Assembly: GCA_965226025.1 (NCBI GenBank)
Contig: CBDDCD010000003.1
Span: 2,480,001 to 2,544,000, forward strand
Length of the DNA stretch: 64,000 bases
Direction: 5' to 3'
Source: Moanibacter sp965226025
GTDB taxonomy: Bacteria > Verrucomicrobiota > Verrucomicrobiia > Opitutales > UBA2987
The position numbers and the translations under genes were made by a program. Below the pieces are notes generated by a model that ran no database searches, was not told the origin of the DNA, and worked only from the letters and a program-made list of their open reading frames with translations. Positions 43,462 to 52,749 of the stretch are shown piece by piece; positions within the stretch are counted from its first letter, which is position 1, and every line of letters starts with the position of its first letter.

Positions 43462-44226
43462 CTATACGGCAGCGTAGGGGTCAGCGGCGTCTCGCAAGCC
43501 ATCTCCCAGGAAGTTAAAGCTTAGAACGGAGACGACCGTCAGGACGATGGGCATGAGAAGCCAGGGGTAGTCGCTGAGTACCTGGAGATTGATGCAGTCC
43601 TGCATCATGACGCCCCAACTCACGACCGGAGGGCGAAGACCGAGTCCGAGAAAACTTAAGGCTGTTTCACCCAGAATCATGGCAGGGACGCTAAGTGTCA
43701 GGACCACGATAATATGGCTGGTAAACCCCGGGACCAGGTGGCGGAATAGAATTCGAATATTGCCAGCGCCGATGAGGCGTGCAGCCATGACGTAATCCTC
43801 TTCTCGCAAGGAAAGTATTTTTCCCCGAACGACTCGGGCCAATCCCGTCCAGTTCAGAAAACTCAGAACCAAGGTGATGGCAAAATAGATTCGGAGAGGC
43901 GGCCAGTCGGAAGGAAGAATAGCTCCAATGGCTAACCATAGAGGGATGTGGGGAAAGGAATTGATCATCTCAATCAAGCGCTGGATGAGGAGGTCGGTCT
44001 TGCCGCCGAAGTAACCGGAAACGCCGCCGATCACGACGCCGAGAATGAAGGTCATCCCGATCGCGACGAGTCCGATCGATAGACTGATACGTGAACCGGA
44101 TACGAGACGGCTCAGAATGTCTCGGCCGTACCGATCCGAACCCAGAAACATGAACACAGGTTCGGGACCTTTGGCACTAGGATTTCGCTCATGGTAACGC
44201 TGCGAATTGACACCAAAGAAGTGACG
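43462..44226 (-). pseudogene. Peptide-type ABC transporter permease (DppC-like), 3' part
   Basis: Encodes the membrane core of a DppC/OppC permease: FLGSDRYGRDILSRLVSGSR, several membrane segments, and the EAA-type loop ARVVRGKILSLREEDYVMAARLIGA that docks the ATPase, ending GDGLRDAADPYAAV. It is cut off from its 5' part (45672-46187) by an IS256-type element; one target copy TTTCATGG lies at 44227-44234. Joining both parts gives IPMKRHFFGV in frame and a normal permease. Confidence 0.88.
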
Positions 44227-44234
44227 TTTCATGG

Positions 44235-45671
44235 GGTCAAGTCCGCCTTTTCCTGTAAAATCGAAATGGCATAACCTCTATTAGATTATCTTTACTTTCT
44301 TCCCTTCAGGCAGCGAATTTCATCAGGTCCGGATCCTTCCAGGTGCTCTCCGGATCGCTCCAGATCTGTTTGAGTCGTTCCACCAGGTAGGGTTCCATGC
44401 GGACTCCTCGCCAGCCTTCTGAGGCATCCACCAGGACCGCGAAGATCAGGCACAGTCCGCTCGTTTCGGAGCGGAATCGGGGAATCACTTTGGTGCGACG
44501 GCGCCCTTCCCCGAAGAGTCGCTCCAGCAGATTGGTGGTGCGGATCTGTTTTCGGTGCAGGAAGGGAAATTTCAGCGCTGTGAGCGATTCCTCCAGGTCA
44601 CGCTCCAGGCACTTCATGGCGGCTGGAAAGCTCCCCTTGTATTCCTCGATGATGGCGCGAGCCTGTTCTACAGCCTCGCGGTATCCCTTCGCCGTAAAGG
44701 CTTTGTGAATGAGCTTTTTGAGGGTGGGACGGGCTACCTCTGGAAGCTTGTTGACGATGTTGCGCATCTTGTGCACCTGGCAGCGCTGCACCAGGCTGTT
44801 CGGAAACTTCCTTCCCACCGCCTTGCGTAGACCCGAATTACCGTCCATCACACTGAGTACTGGATCGGCCAATCCCCGGCTCTTCATGTCCTCCAGGAAG
44901 GCCTCCCAACAGGCGCTGCTCTCCTTGTCCCCTACGGCCATATGAAGCAATACCTTACGTCCGTCCCAGAGCATCCCGTAGGCGCATAGGACCGCCACTG
45001 CCCTCTTGTCTTCGGGCCGCAGCCTCATATAGATCCCGTCCAGAAACAGATAGAGCACGCGCTCACCACTCAGATCTCTTTCCTGCCACTTTGCAAAGTC
45101 CATCCTCAGACTTTGGCACACCTCATTGACCACGCTGCGCCCGGTCTGCTCTACCCCCAAAGACTCGATCAGCGCCGTCTCGATATCGCGCTGACTCATC
45201 CCTTTCACATAGAGCATCGGCACCAGCTCCAAAAGCCGCTTCGAGCGTCGTCCGATCGCTTCCAGCCAGGCCGACTCGAACGGCTCCAGCCCGTCGCGAA
45301 TCTGCGGTACCTGCAGCTCAATCGTCCCTTCGCAAAGATGCACTTTCTTCGGCTCATAGCCATTGCGGTAGCCCCGCAGTGCTCCATCACTCGAGCGCTC
45401 ATAGCGCTCTCGCCCCAGAAAATCGCTCACTTCGATCTCCAAGGCTCTTTGCAGCATCAGCTGGGCTCCCCGTCGGGCCGCCTCCCCCAGTGGATCTGTG
45501 CTGCTCGCGATTCCTTCCATTAGCTCTTGCTCTATCTTCTCACTCGGTGCTATCTTCTTCATGGTGTAGTCTCCTGTTTTTCGGGGCCGCCTTTCGGCCC
45601 CGGTTTGGTTACATTTTTGTTTTCAGGAGGTTACACCATTTTTCTTTTTACAGGAAGGATAGGACGTCACC
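44235..45671 (-). mobile_element. IS256-family insertion sequence (1437 bp)
   Basis: Terminal inverted repeats GGTCAAGTCC...CCTGTAAAA and complement GGTGACGTCC...CCTGTAAAA, flanked by an 8-bp duplication TTTCATGG (44227-44234, 45672-45679), the size expected for IS256. It carries one intact transposase gene and interrupts an ABC permease gene in the same orientation. Confidence 0.92.
44306..45562 (-). CDS. IS256-family transposase
   Basis: A 418-residue mutator-type DDE transposase. N-terminal LMLQRALEIEVSDFLGRERYER, GMSQRDIETAL before the first aspartate in YLFLDGIYMRLR, the second in SVMDGNSGLRKA, the CQVHKMRNIVNKLP zinc-like motif and the glutamate in RTTNLLERLFGEGRRRTKVIPR. All catalytic positions are present and the frame is intact, so the element may be active. 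Confidence 0.95.
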   Translation of the reverse strand: MKKIAPSEKIEQELMEGIASSTDPLGEAARRGAQLMLQRALEIEVSDFLGRERYERSSDGALRGYRNGYEPKKVHLCEGTIELQVPQIRDGLEPFESAWLEAIGRRSKRLLELVPMLYVKGMSQRDIETALIESLGVEQTGRSVVNEVCQSLRMDFAKWQERDLSGERVLYLFLDGIYMRLRPEDKRAVAVLCAYGMLWDGRKVLLHMAVGDKESSACWEAFLEDMKSRGLADPVLSVMDGNSGLRKAVGRKFPNSLVQRCQVHKMRNIVNKLPEVARPTLKKLIHKAFTAKGYREAVEQARAIIEEYKGSFPAAMKCLERDLEESLTALKFPFLHRKQIRTTNLLERLFGEGRRRTKVIPRFRSETSGLCLIFAVLVDASEGWRGVRMEPYLVERLKQIWSDPESTWKDPDLMKFAA

Positions 45672-46187
45672 TTTCATGGGAATGAGTCCCCATAGACGAT
45701 AGGGTTTGCCTTCAACGAAAAACCCCAACGGCACCGTCGTTTCACTGTCCCGCGTGTAGAATTTTCGGAGATTGACGGGGTGTGTCTGCAGGTTGAGGCG
45801 GTCCGTATGGATGCCGGCTTCTAGATTGAATTTTGGCAACTGCGGCGGCGAATAAATGTAGTCGGCATTGCGCCAGTTTGTGGGATAGGGAGCGAAGAAT
45901 TCGGCCAGCAGGGCCACCATGTAGAGAACGAAAATGATGTTCAGGGCGACAAAAGCCGCCTTATGCCGCATGAAGCGCAGACGGATGAGCCGCCACTGGG
46001 AAAGCGATCCGAGATCGCTTTCCCAGAGTTGCGAGTTGCGCGTTTCGGGTTGCGAGTTGTGCGCTGTGCTCTGGGGGTGGCGAGTTTCGAGGGGCGCGTT
46101 GGGTGTGTCGCACGGAGGGTTTGCGTTAGAATCGTCCATCTGGTCAGTCTCGCTGGCTTCGGTGAATACTCCTGTGAGGAAACACAC
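45672..46187 (-). pseudogene. Peptide-type ABC transporter permease (DppC-like), 5' part
   Basis: Encodes a low-complexity N-terminal extension followed by RLRFMRHKAAFVALNIIFVLYMVALLAEFFAPY (first membrane segment) and a periplasmic stretch ending GLIPMK at the IS256 insertion. The true start may be ATG 46139 (MDDSNANPP). Residues about 17-55 (TAHNSQPETRNSQLW) are encoded by DNA resembling the non-coding GCAACTCGCAACCCG words found in spacers elsewhere, so the extension may have grown by repeat invasion. A GGGAAAGCGATC hairpin is at 45997-46025. Confidence 0.8.
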
Positions 46188-46360
46188 CGGCCATCGTTAG
46201 CCGTCCTTCATCCGGTTAATGACCTTCGTCAAGATGCCGATGATATCATCGTACCGGTTGTCTCTGTCTTCGATTACGGAGGACTCCAGCCAATGTTCCA
46301 TTCTGCGATAGCGTCCTCTGGTCTCTCGGGCCGATGCACGCGAAATAATGAGATCGTTAG

Positions 46361-48373
46361 CCCTACTTGACCAACTCAACTTCCGAAACGGTTTTTTTCG
46401 GGGGTAGTAGGGCTCAGGAGGCGCATCAACAGTAGAGGTGGGTTGGCAAAACCGCCTGTAGTGTAGACCTACGCTCTTCCCAGGGCGGGATTTTTTCGTA
46501 TAATGGTGGGCCATCATGTTTCTGAGGTGTAATCGTCGGCGCAAAGATGGCAAAGAGCACTACTATTGGAATATCGTTGAGAACAAGCGTGTCAGCGGGG
46601 GGCGGGTGGTCCAAAGACAGGTCCTCTACCTTGGAGAGATCAACGATAGCCAACACGAAGCGTGGCGCAAGAGCATCGAGATTTTCGAAGAGGGCAGGGA
46701 AAGACCCGAACAGGTGGCGCTGTTTCCGGAAGATCGTGCCCCGCCTGTGGGCGACGAAAGTATTGTTAGAATACGGCTCAAAGATCTCAGGATCGAGAAG
46801 CCGCGGCAATGGGGAGGGTGCTGGCTTGGGTGCGTTCTATATGAGCAGTTGGGACTGGGAGAATTCTGGCGGGAGCGTCTCAGACCCTCCCGTCAGGGTA
46901 CCCGCTGGGCCCATGTGCTGCAGACCCTGGTGGTTTACCGGCTGATGGCACCGGGAAGCGAGTGGCGGCTGCATCGGGAATGGTATGAGCGAAGCGCGAT
47001 GGGCGATCTGATGGGGGAAGACTTTGGGATCGCCGAGAAGAACACGCTCTATCGCTGCCACGATCGATTGCTCAGGCACAAGAAGGCCCTGTTCAGGCAC
47101 CTGACCGAGAGGTGGAGCGATCTGTTCAATGCCCGTTACGAGATTTTGCTATACGATCTGACGAGCACCTATTTTGAGTGCGATCCGAACCAGGAGCCGG
47201 CGGCCTCGAGCCGACTGCGCAAGTTCGGCTACAGCCGCGATAAGCGACCTGACTGCGTGCAAGTGGTGATCGCCCTGGTGGTGACTTGTGAGGGCTTGCC
47301 GATTGCCTATGAGGTACTTCCGGGTAACACGCAGGATAAAACCACCTTAAAAGATTTTCTTTCTCGGGTGGAAGAGAACTACGGTAAGGCGAACCGGGTG
47401 TGGGTGATGGATCGGGGCATTCCGACCGAGGAAGTCTTGCAACAGATGCGCCAAAGCGAACCCAGGATCCACTATCTGGTGGGTACCCCGCGCTCCCGGC
47501 TGGGTCGCTTCGAACAGTCGTTGCTGCAGAAGGATTGGAAGCAGTTGCGTCCCGGTATCGAGGTGAAACTCCTCAGCGAGGGAGGTGAAACCTACGTTCT
47601 GGCTAAAAGCGACGATCGGGTGCGCAAAGAAAAAAACATGCGCCTGCGTCGTTTACGCCGTCTTATCGAGGCGCTCAAGAAGCTGCGTGAGAGCAAACGG
47701 CGCTACCAACGCGATACCATCCTGATCAAACTGGGCGAAGCCAAAAAGGAGGCCGGTCCCCGGATCTTTGGATTACTCGACATCGAGATCGCCCCCAAGG
47801 GCGCCCCCACTGAAAAGCCGCCTTTGAGCTTCCGGTTGAACTTAAAAAAATACCGCCAAGCCTATCGCCGCGAAGGCCGCTATCTGTTGCGCAGCACCCT
47901 CAGTGCCGAGAACCCCGAGCAACTCTGGCGCCTTTACCTGCAGCTCACTGAGATCGAGCAAGTCTTCAAGGAAATCAAGAACGACCTTTCCATCCGCCCC
48001 ATCCATCATCAGAGAGATGATCGCATCGAGGCGCACATCTTTATCAGCTTCCTTGCTTACTCTCTGTGGGTCACCCTGAAACGTCGACTCTACCCGATGG
48101 CTCCGGGACTGACCCCAGCCGAGGTGCTCTCCAAAATGGCGGCCATCCAAATGCTCGATGTGAAACTGCCCACCACCGACGGACGCACCGTTGTGCTTAC
48201 CCGTTACACCGAGCCCGGTGAGGACCAAAAGCTACTACTGAACCGGTTACACCTCGAACTTCCTCCCCAACCACCCCCCCAAATCGAATCCAAATAACCC
48301 CTCCTGTAGTGTAGACCTTTGGCCCACTATCAACGACTTACGTCGAAATCAGGCCCCAGTTGAGAAAGACGGG
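46361..48373 (+). mobile_element. IS1634-family insertion sequence (2013 bp)
   Basis: Left end CCCTACTTGACCAACT and right complement CCCGTCTTTCTCAACT match at 11 of 16 positions and are flanked by TTAG (46357-46360, 48374-48377). The left end coincides with the edge of sequence shared with the truncated copy at 23113-23529. A second direct word CCTGTAGTGTAGACCT occurs inside, near both ends (46457 and 48303). It carries an intact transposase. Confidence 0.85.
46516..48297 (+). CDS. IS1634-family transposase
   Basis: A 593-residue DDE transposase. N-terminal MFLRCNRRRKDGKEHYYWNI, then catalytic candidates D in LLYDLTSTYFE, D in VWVMDRGIPTEE and E in LTEIEQVFKEIKNDL, followed by RPIHHQRDDRIEAHIFISFLAYSLW, which is diagnostic of the IS1634/IS4-type C-terminus. 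The frame is intact. Upstream sequence reads MMAHHYTKKSRPGKS and is part of the element's leader. Confidence 0.95.
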   Translation: MFLRCNRRRKDGKEHYYWNIVENKRVSGGRVVQRQVLYLGEINDSQHEAWRKSIEIFEEGRERPEQVALFPEDRAPPVGDESIVRIRLKDLRIEKPRQWGGCWLGCVLYEQLGLGEFWRERLRPSRQGTRWAHVLQTLVVYRLMAPGSEWRLHREWYERSAMGDLMGEDFGIAEKNTLYRCHDRLLRHKKALFRHLTERWSDLFNARYEILLYDLTSTYFECDPNQEPAASSRLRKFGYSRDKRPDCVQVVIALVVTCEGLPIAYEVLPGNTQDKTTLKDFLSRVEENYGKANRVWVMDRGIPTEEVLQQMRQSEPRIHYLVGTPRSRLGRFEQSLLQKDWKQLRPGIEVKLLSEGGETYVLAKSDDRVRKEKNMRLRRLRRLIEALKKLRESKRRYQRDTILIKLGEAKKEAGPRIFGLLDIEIAPKGAPTEKPPLSFRLNLKKYRQAYRREGRYLLRSTLSAENPEQLWRLYLQLTEIEQVFKEIKNDLSIRPIHHQRDDRIEAHIFISFLAYSLWVTLKRRLYPMAPGLTPAEVLSKMAAIQMLDVKLPTTDGRTVVLTRYTEPGEDQKLLLNRLHLELPPQPPPQIESK

Positions 48374-48500
48374 TTAGCTTTCCGGTACGCTCCAAAATTG
48401 TCCAAACTGTCCTGTGCCATGAGTGATCAATCCGTTACAGATTGTGAGGTTCCTTCAAAGATGAATCGAGAGCGCCGCGCAACTCGAAACCCGAAACTCG

Positions 48501-48539
48501 GGCTCGCGCTAGCGCCGCGGGGCGGCGCTAGCGCGAGCC
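48501..48539. terminator. Strong GC hairpin at the end of the ABC transporter gene
   Basis: GGCTCGCGCTAGCGCCGC, loop GGG, and the exact complement GCGGCGCTAGCGCGAGCC. It overlaps the last codons and stop of the fused transporter gene. There is no T run, so it may work as an RNA-stabilising or attenuating stem rather than a classic terminator, separating this gene from the downstream permease. Confidence 0.65.
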
Positions 48540-51500
48540 GGCTTCCTCCATCCGAATGCGCGGATCGAGAGCGAGTAGAAGAAGGTCGCTGACGAGGGTG
48601 CCGAGGATGCCGAGCAAGCTCAGCACCAGGAGCATCGAACCGGCGAGGTACATGTCCTCCATCTGGAGGGCACGAAGGAGCAGGGGTCCTACCGTGGGGA
48701 GGCTGAGAATCAAGGCCACAATGGCGCCGCCGGAGACCAATTGCGGGAAGAGGGCGCCGAGGCCGGAGATGAATGGATTCAGAGCCAGACGCACAGGGTA
48801 CTTGACCAACAGCTTAAGAGGACGGACTCCCTTGGCCATCGCCGTGATGACATAGGGCTTTTTCAGTTCGTCCAGCAGGTTGCCCCTCATAATGCGTATC
48901 ATGCCGGCCGTCCCGGTGACGCCGAGAACGACAACCGGGACCCAAACATGCTTGAGCAGGTCGAGAAACTTGGGCCAGTTCCAGTGAGATTGGGCGGCAA
49001 ATTCAGCTGAAAACAGCCCGCTGATCGGGACACCAAAATATAGATTGCTCAGATACATGAGGATGAGGGCGAGAAGGAAATTGGGGACCGACATCCCGAC
49101 GAATCCGATAAAGGTGGCAAGGTAGTCGCCTACCGAATATTGACGCACCGCGGAATACACTCCGATGGGAAGGGCCACCGCCCAAGTGAAGAGAATCGCG
49201 CAGAGGCTAATGATCAGTGTGAGAACGATTCGATCCCCAACCACATCGTTCACCGAATTCTGCGATTCCATGGACAGCCCCATGTCTCCCTGGAGCATGC
49301 CTCGGTCCTCCTCTTTGAAAGTCAGAAACCAACGCAATCCGATCCACTCGAGGTAACGAACTGTAACCGAATCATCAAGTTCGAACATGCCTCGCAGATC
49401 TTCGATTTTCCTCATGTCGAGTTCCTCGCCCTTCGTTTCCAATTGAGCCATGAGCGAGGTAAGAAAATCTCCAGGCGGGAGTTGAATGATGACAAAGGCG
49501 CAAATTGATACCACGAGCAGTGTGGGTACCATGATAAGAAAGCGTCGGCCGATGAAGGGGTGCTTCAGCCCCACAAGAATCAAGCCAAGACCGACGATGG
49601 ACCAAAGGATACGGGCCAGGATACGGCCGAAAAGCGATCCCGGGGTGGACTCCGACCGGCTGCCTTCGGTATCGCTGCCCGGCATGGGTGTGATACGCGT
49701 CAAGGCCGCTTCCAGCGCCTCAGCATCCGTCGCCATGGTTCCGGATTCGTCCCAGAAAAATGTTTCAATTCCGCAGTTGCCGGGGACTTGAAAGTCCGCG
49801 TTCTGGACGGCCAGGCGTGGCAGGTTATTGAGCCCATTCTTGACGATCATAGTCAAGGGCGGAACGATTCCGACGTTCACTGTCCAGAGGTGGTCCGCAG
49901 CGGTAAGGAGGACGTCGCGAACGATTTCTTTTTGCTCCTCGAGGGTCGGCGCACTCGCCGCCCGGTCATAGATCTCCATGACCCGATAATAAGGGGAATC
50001 GGAAGGGGGCTCGATTCCACCCGTCTTGGTGGCGCCGGGATCACCGTAGAGTCCGCCCTGAGAATACCATCGGCCATAGCCACGAGCCCAATGCGACTCG
50101 TCCATGGCAACGTAATTCTGCGGTTCCACGAACAGGTTGAGTTTGCCTCCCCGGGCTCCAAATCCCAAATCGAGGGCAAGGCCGTCGAGCTCCACGTACC
50201 AGATTCTATTGTTTCGGTAGCGGGCGGTAACCCGGAGGCCAATGGCCCTCATATATTCGGCGATCAACTCTGCCACATCGCGCTTGGCGAATGCCAGGTA
50301 GTCCAGGTAGAGGGTCAGGCGTGATCCGTCAGGCAGCGTCCGCATTCCCTCCTCGTCCCACTGTTCGAGGCCGATGGTGTCGAGTAGCCGGCCGGAACGA
50401 TCCGGATCGAACTCAACGAAGGCTTTGGCAAGAGCTTCCTCGTAGTAAGGAGAGAATTTGGAGGGCGCCATTTGAGCCGGCTCCATCAGACCACTGTATT
50501 CCACCCGGCTGATAAATTCTCGGTCGATAGCCAGCGACATGGCTTGCCGGAATTTCTTGTTCTGAATCAGTTCCCGCTTCTGTACTACGACCGGATCCTT
50601 CGACAAGGGCTTCAGATTCTGATTCGGATAGATGACGAAGTCGGAGCGATTGAGGGGATCCCAGTGGTAGACAGAGTAGCCTCCGGATTCACGTTGCGAC
50701 ATGACCAGGCTATAGTTGCTGAAGAGAGTCGAACTGAAGGAGAGTTCCCCATTGACGGCAGCCACCAATCCCATCTCACCCGAGTACTCGCGCATGATGT
50801 ACTGGTCGATGTAGGGAAGTTGATTCCCCTCCCGGTCAACGGCGTAGTAATAGGGATTACGGACAAATACGTGAGGAGGATTCGCCTTGTAGGTGCGGTA
50901 TACCCACGGCCAGAGGCGGGGGTGCGCGGGGTTGTTCCAGCGCTTGATATATTGGTAGAGCATTTCTCCACTGGGGGTCCCGAATCGGCTCATCGCATCG
51001 CGAAGAAACTCCGGGTCGCCCAACGTCGGGTGATAACGACTGCGAAAATGAGCTGGAGTCCGCAGCAACTCCTGACCCTTCTGGGTGGCCAGCTTTTCGA
51101 GGAAGGCGGGGTGGGGGTCCTCGAATCGAATGCTCAGTGTGTAATCGTCGATCGCGGTGAAGACAGGCTCTTTCCCAATGTGAACGAGAATTTCCGAAGG
51201 CCGAATGTTGAGAGCCGAATCACCGACCTCGTGTTCCCAATAGTAGATGATGTCTTTGGTCGTGAGAGGATGCCCGTCTGACCAACGGACGCCCTTTCTG
51301 AGGAAGAAGATAAACTCCCGGTATTGGTCCCTGATCTCCCAGCTCTTGGCCAGGTGCGGCACGATCGGGTAGCCGTAGGGCGACCAGCGAACGAGGGAGC
51401 TCGCGCTGTTGCGATGGGAGAGCGATACCAGCTCTTGGGTCGAAGCGGTCTCGGCGATGACAAAGCTTCCGCCGTAGCGACCAATGCCGTCCACCCCTTC

Positions 51501-51839
51501 CAGAACCACCGGTTCCGGCCCGACCCGCTCTTCCAGAGGAGGGAGTAGGCCGCTCTCCACCAGGGCGGAGAGGACAGGCGCCTCTCCCTTGGGCCACCAG
51601 GTCGCAGTTTCTCCCTCGCTGTAGTCAACATCCTGCCAGATTACGACTGGATTATCGGGATCAATCGTGGCCCGACGCTGCTTCTTTGCCTCTGCTACTT
51701 CCTCAGGATCAAATTCAGGTAGATCCGTAGAAATCGCCGGCCGAAACCAGACCGCCCATAAGTGGAGAAATACGATCAGGCCCGCGAAGGTGAGAACAGG
51801 AGCTAACAGTAAGATCCCTTTTCGTGCGAATCGTGGCAT
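48528..51839 (-). CDS. Fusion of a peptide-binding protein (SBP family 5) and an ABC permease (DppB-like)
   Basis: A 1103-residue protein combining two normally separate parts of a peptide/opine importer. Residues 8-30 are a membrane anchor. About 110-690 is a family 5 solute-binding domain (YGGSFVIAET, FLRKGVRWSDGHPLTTKDI, FRQAMSLAIDREFI). Two membrane segments at about 735-790 lead into a DppB-type permease (LLVVSICAFVIIQLPPGDF, the docking loop RIMRGNLLDELKKPYVITAMAKG, and a final SLLGILGTLVSDLLLLALDPR). The binding domain would be tethered outside the cell by membrane spans on both sides. ATPase genes are not in the window. Frame intact; the rest of the operon is broken. Confidence 0.88.
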   Translation of the reverse strand: MPRFARKGILLLAPVLTFAGLIVFLHLWAVWFRPAISTDLPEFDPEEVAEAKKQRRATIDPDNPVVIWQDVDYSEGETATWWPKGEAPVLSALVESGLLPPLEERVGPEPVVLEGVDGIGRYGGSFVIAETASTQELVSLSHRNSASSLVRWSPYGYPIVPHLAKSWEIRDQYREFIFFLRKGVRWSDGHPLTTKDIIYYWEHEVGDSALNIRPSEILVHIGKEPVFTAIDDYTLSIRFEDPHPAFLEKLATQKGQELLRTPAHFRSRYHPTLGDPEFLRDAMSRFGTPSGEMLYQYIKRWNNPAHPRLWPWVYRTYKANPPHVFVRNPYYYAVDREGNQLPYIDQYIMREYSGEMGLVAAVNGELSFSSTLFSNYSLVMSQRESGGYSVYHWDPLNRSDFVIYPNQNLKPLSKDPVVVQKRELIQNKKFRQAMSLAIDREFISRVEYSGLMEPAQMAPSKFSPYYEEALAKAFVEFDPDRSGRLLDTIGLEQWDEEGMRTLPDGSRLTLYLDYLAFAKRDVAELIAEYMRAIGLRVTARYRNNRIWYVELDGLALDLGFGARGGKLNLFVEPQNYVAMDESHWARGYGRWYSQGGLYGDPGATKTGGIEPPSDSPYYRVMEIYDRAASAPTLEEQKEIVRDVLLTAADHLWTVNVGIVPPLTMIVKNGLNNLPRLAVQNADFQVPGNCGIETFFWDESGTMATDAEALEAALTRITPMPGSDTEGSRSESTPGSLFGRILARILWSIVGLGLILVGLKHPFIGRRFLIMVPTLLVVSICAFVIIQLPPGDFLTSLMAQLETKGEELDMRKIEDLRGMFELDDSVTVRYLEWIGLRWFLTFKEEDRGMLQGDMGLSMESQNSVNDVVGDRIVLTLIISLCAILFTWAVALPIGVYSAVRQYSVGDYLATFIGFVGMSVPNFLLALILMYLSNLYFGVPISGLFSAEFAAQSHWNWPKFLDLLKHVWVPVVVLGVTGTAGMIRIMRGNLLDELKKPYVITAMAKGVRPLKLLVKYPVRLALNPFISGLGALFPQLVSGGAIVALILSLPTVGPLLLRALQMEDMYLAGSMLLVLSLLGILGTLVSDLLLLALDPRIRMEEAGSR

Positions 51840-51897
51840 GGGTGAATGGGAAATGGTCGAAGGATCGAGTTTTCGGGGTTGTTAGTGGCAGGAAATC

Positions 51898-52659
51898 CTA
51901 GATCGCTTTCCTTCCCACCGCAACCAGTCGTGATGCATTCTGGCCGTAGGCATCACCGTCAAGATTCCCGAAAAGCCTTACGTGGACAAAACCAACCCGC
52001 TCCATTCGATCTCTCAGTTCCTGACCGGAATAAATTGTGTGATGAAACTTGAAGCTCCTGGCTTTCCCTTTTCGAATCAGGATCCATTCGTTTCGGATAC
52101 GCGTCCAGTCGTCGAATATCTGGTGACGCTGGATCAACTGTGAGCCATCGGGTAAAACGTCTGACGTCGTCGGTTGGAGCATCCTTGCCAGGCGCTCCTT
52201 GCCCATCATTTCCAATAGCACAACCCCTCCGGGCTTCAGACTCGTCAGGATGTTTTCGAGGACTTGAATGTCTTCACGTTTGTCATCGAAGTAGCCGAAT
52301 GAGGTCCACATGCTGAGAGCGAAGTCGTAGGCTTCAGGGCGGGCAAAGTCGCGCATGTCCGCGTGCACCCATTCAATCTTAACCTTGGCCGCTCTCGCCT
52401 TGGCCCGCGCTTTGTCCAGGAGGAACTTCGTCTTATCCACTCCGGTTACCCGGAATCCGGCTCGGGCGAGAGCAATCGAGCACCGCCCGGGCCCACAACA
52501 GAGATCGAGCGCGGCTTTGCCGATGGGCTCTGCCAGAGCCAGGACCTTTTCGATCTGCTCGGGAGCAGCAGCGAAGCGCTCCTCCGTAAACATGGAAGGG
52601 TAGAGCTCACGCCAATAGGCATTATCGTCAAACCACTCCTTCTTTCGTCTTGGGCTCAT
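51898..52659 (-). CDS. Class I SAM-dependent methyltransferase
   Basis: A 253-residue methyltransferase with motif I ALDLCCGPGRCSIALA, the acidic VTGVDKTKFLLDKA loop, VHADMRDFA and an ALSMWTSFGYFDD motif IV-like strand. It is a small-molecule-type enzyme; substrate unknown. The frame is complete. The upstream neighbour is a metallophosphoesterase on the same strand, and the fused transporter gene lies 58 bp downstream. Confidence 0.88.
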   Translation of the reverse strand: MSPRRKKEWFDDNAYWRELYPSMFTEERFAAAPEQIEKVLALAEPIGKAALDLCCGPGRCSIALARAGFRVTGVDKTKFLLDKARAKARAAKVKIEWVHADMRDFARPEAYDFALSMWTSFGYFDDKREDIQVLENILTSLKPGGVVLLEMMGKERLARMLQPTTSDVLPDGSQLIQRHQIFDDWTRIRNEWILIRKGKARSFKFHHTIYSGQELRDRMERVGFVHVRLFGNLDGDAYGQNASRLVAVGRKAI

Positions 52660-52749
52660 CTAGCCGTCTTTTCTCTAAACTGTTCAAGCACGGTCTTGCG
52701 TGGGAATCTCCATCTCGTCCAGCAGCCACTTACCGGTGAGAAAAGCGGG

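Larger units (their letters stand above)
46197..48420 (-). pseudogene. Small ORF (about 68 codons) split by IS1634
   Basis: Reading from ATG 48420, the frame MAQDSLDNFGAYRKA reaches the IS1634 insertion, and after removal of the element with one TTAG copy continues NDLIISRASARETRGRY, EHWLESSVIED, ILTKVINRMKDG and a stop at 46197. The restored product is a short helical protein, perhaps a remnant of a four-helix-bundle family. It lies between the two permease genes of the ABC operon, in the same direction. Function unknown. Confidence 0.6.

Noticed and set aside
46455..48320. 16-bp direct repeat CCTGTAGTGTAGACCT as the target duplication of IS1634
   Set aside because: The left copy lies inside the sequence shared with the other IS1634 fragment, so it is internal; the TTAG repeats outside fit the frame restoration better.
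49560..50324. Plus-strand frame of 254 codons
   Set aside because: Shadow of the fused ABC transporter gene.
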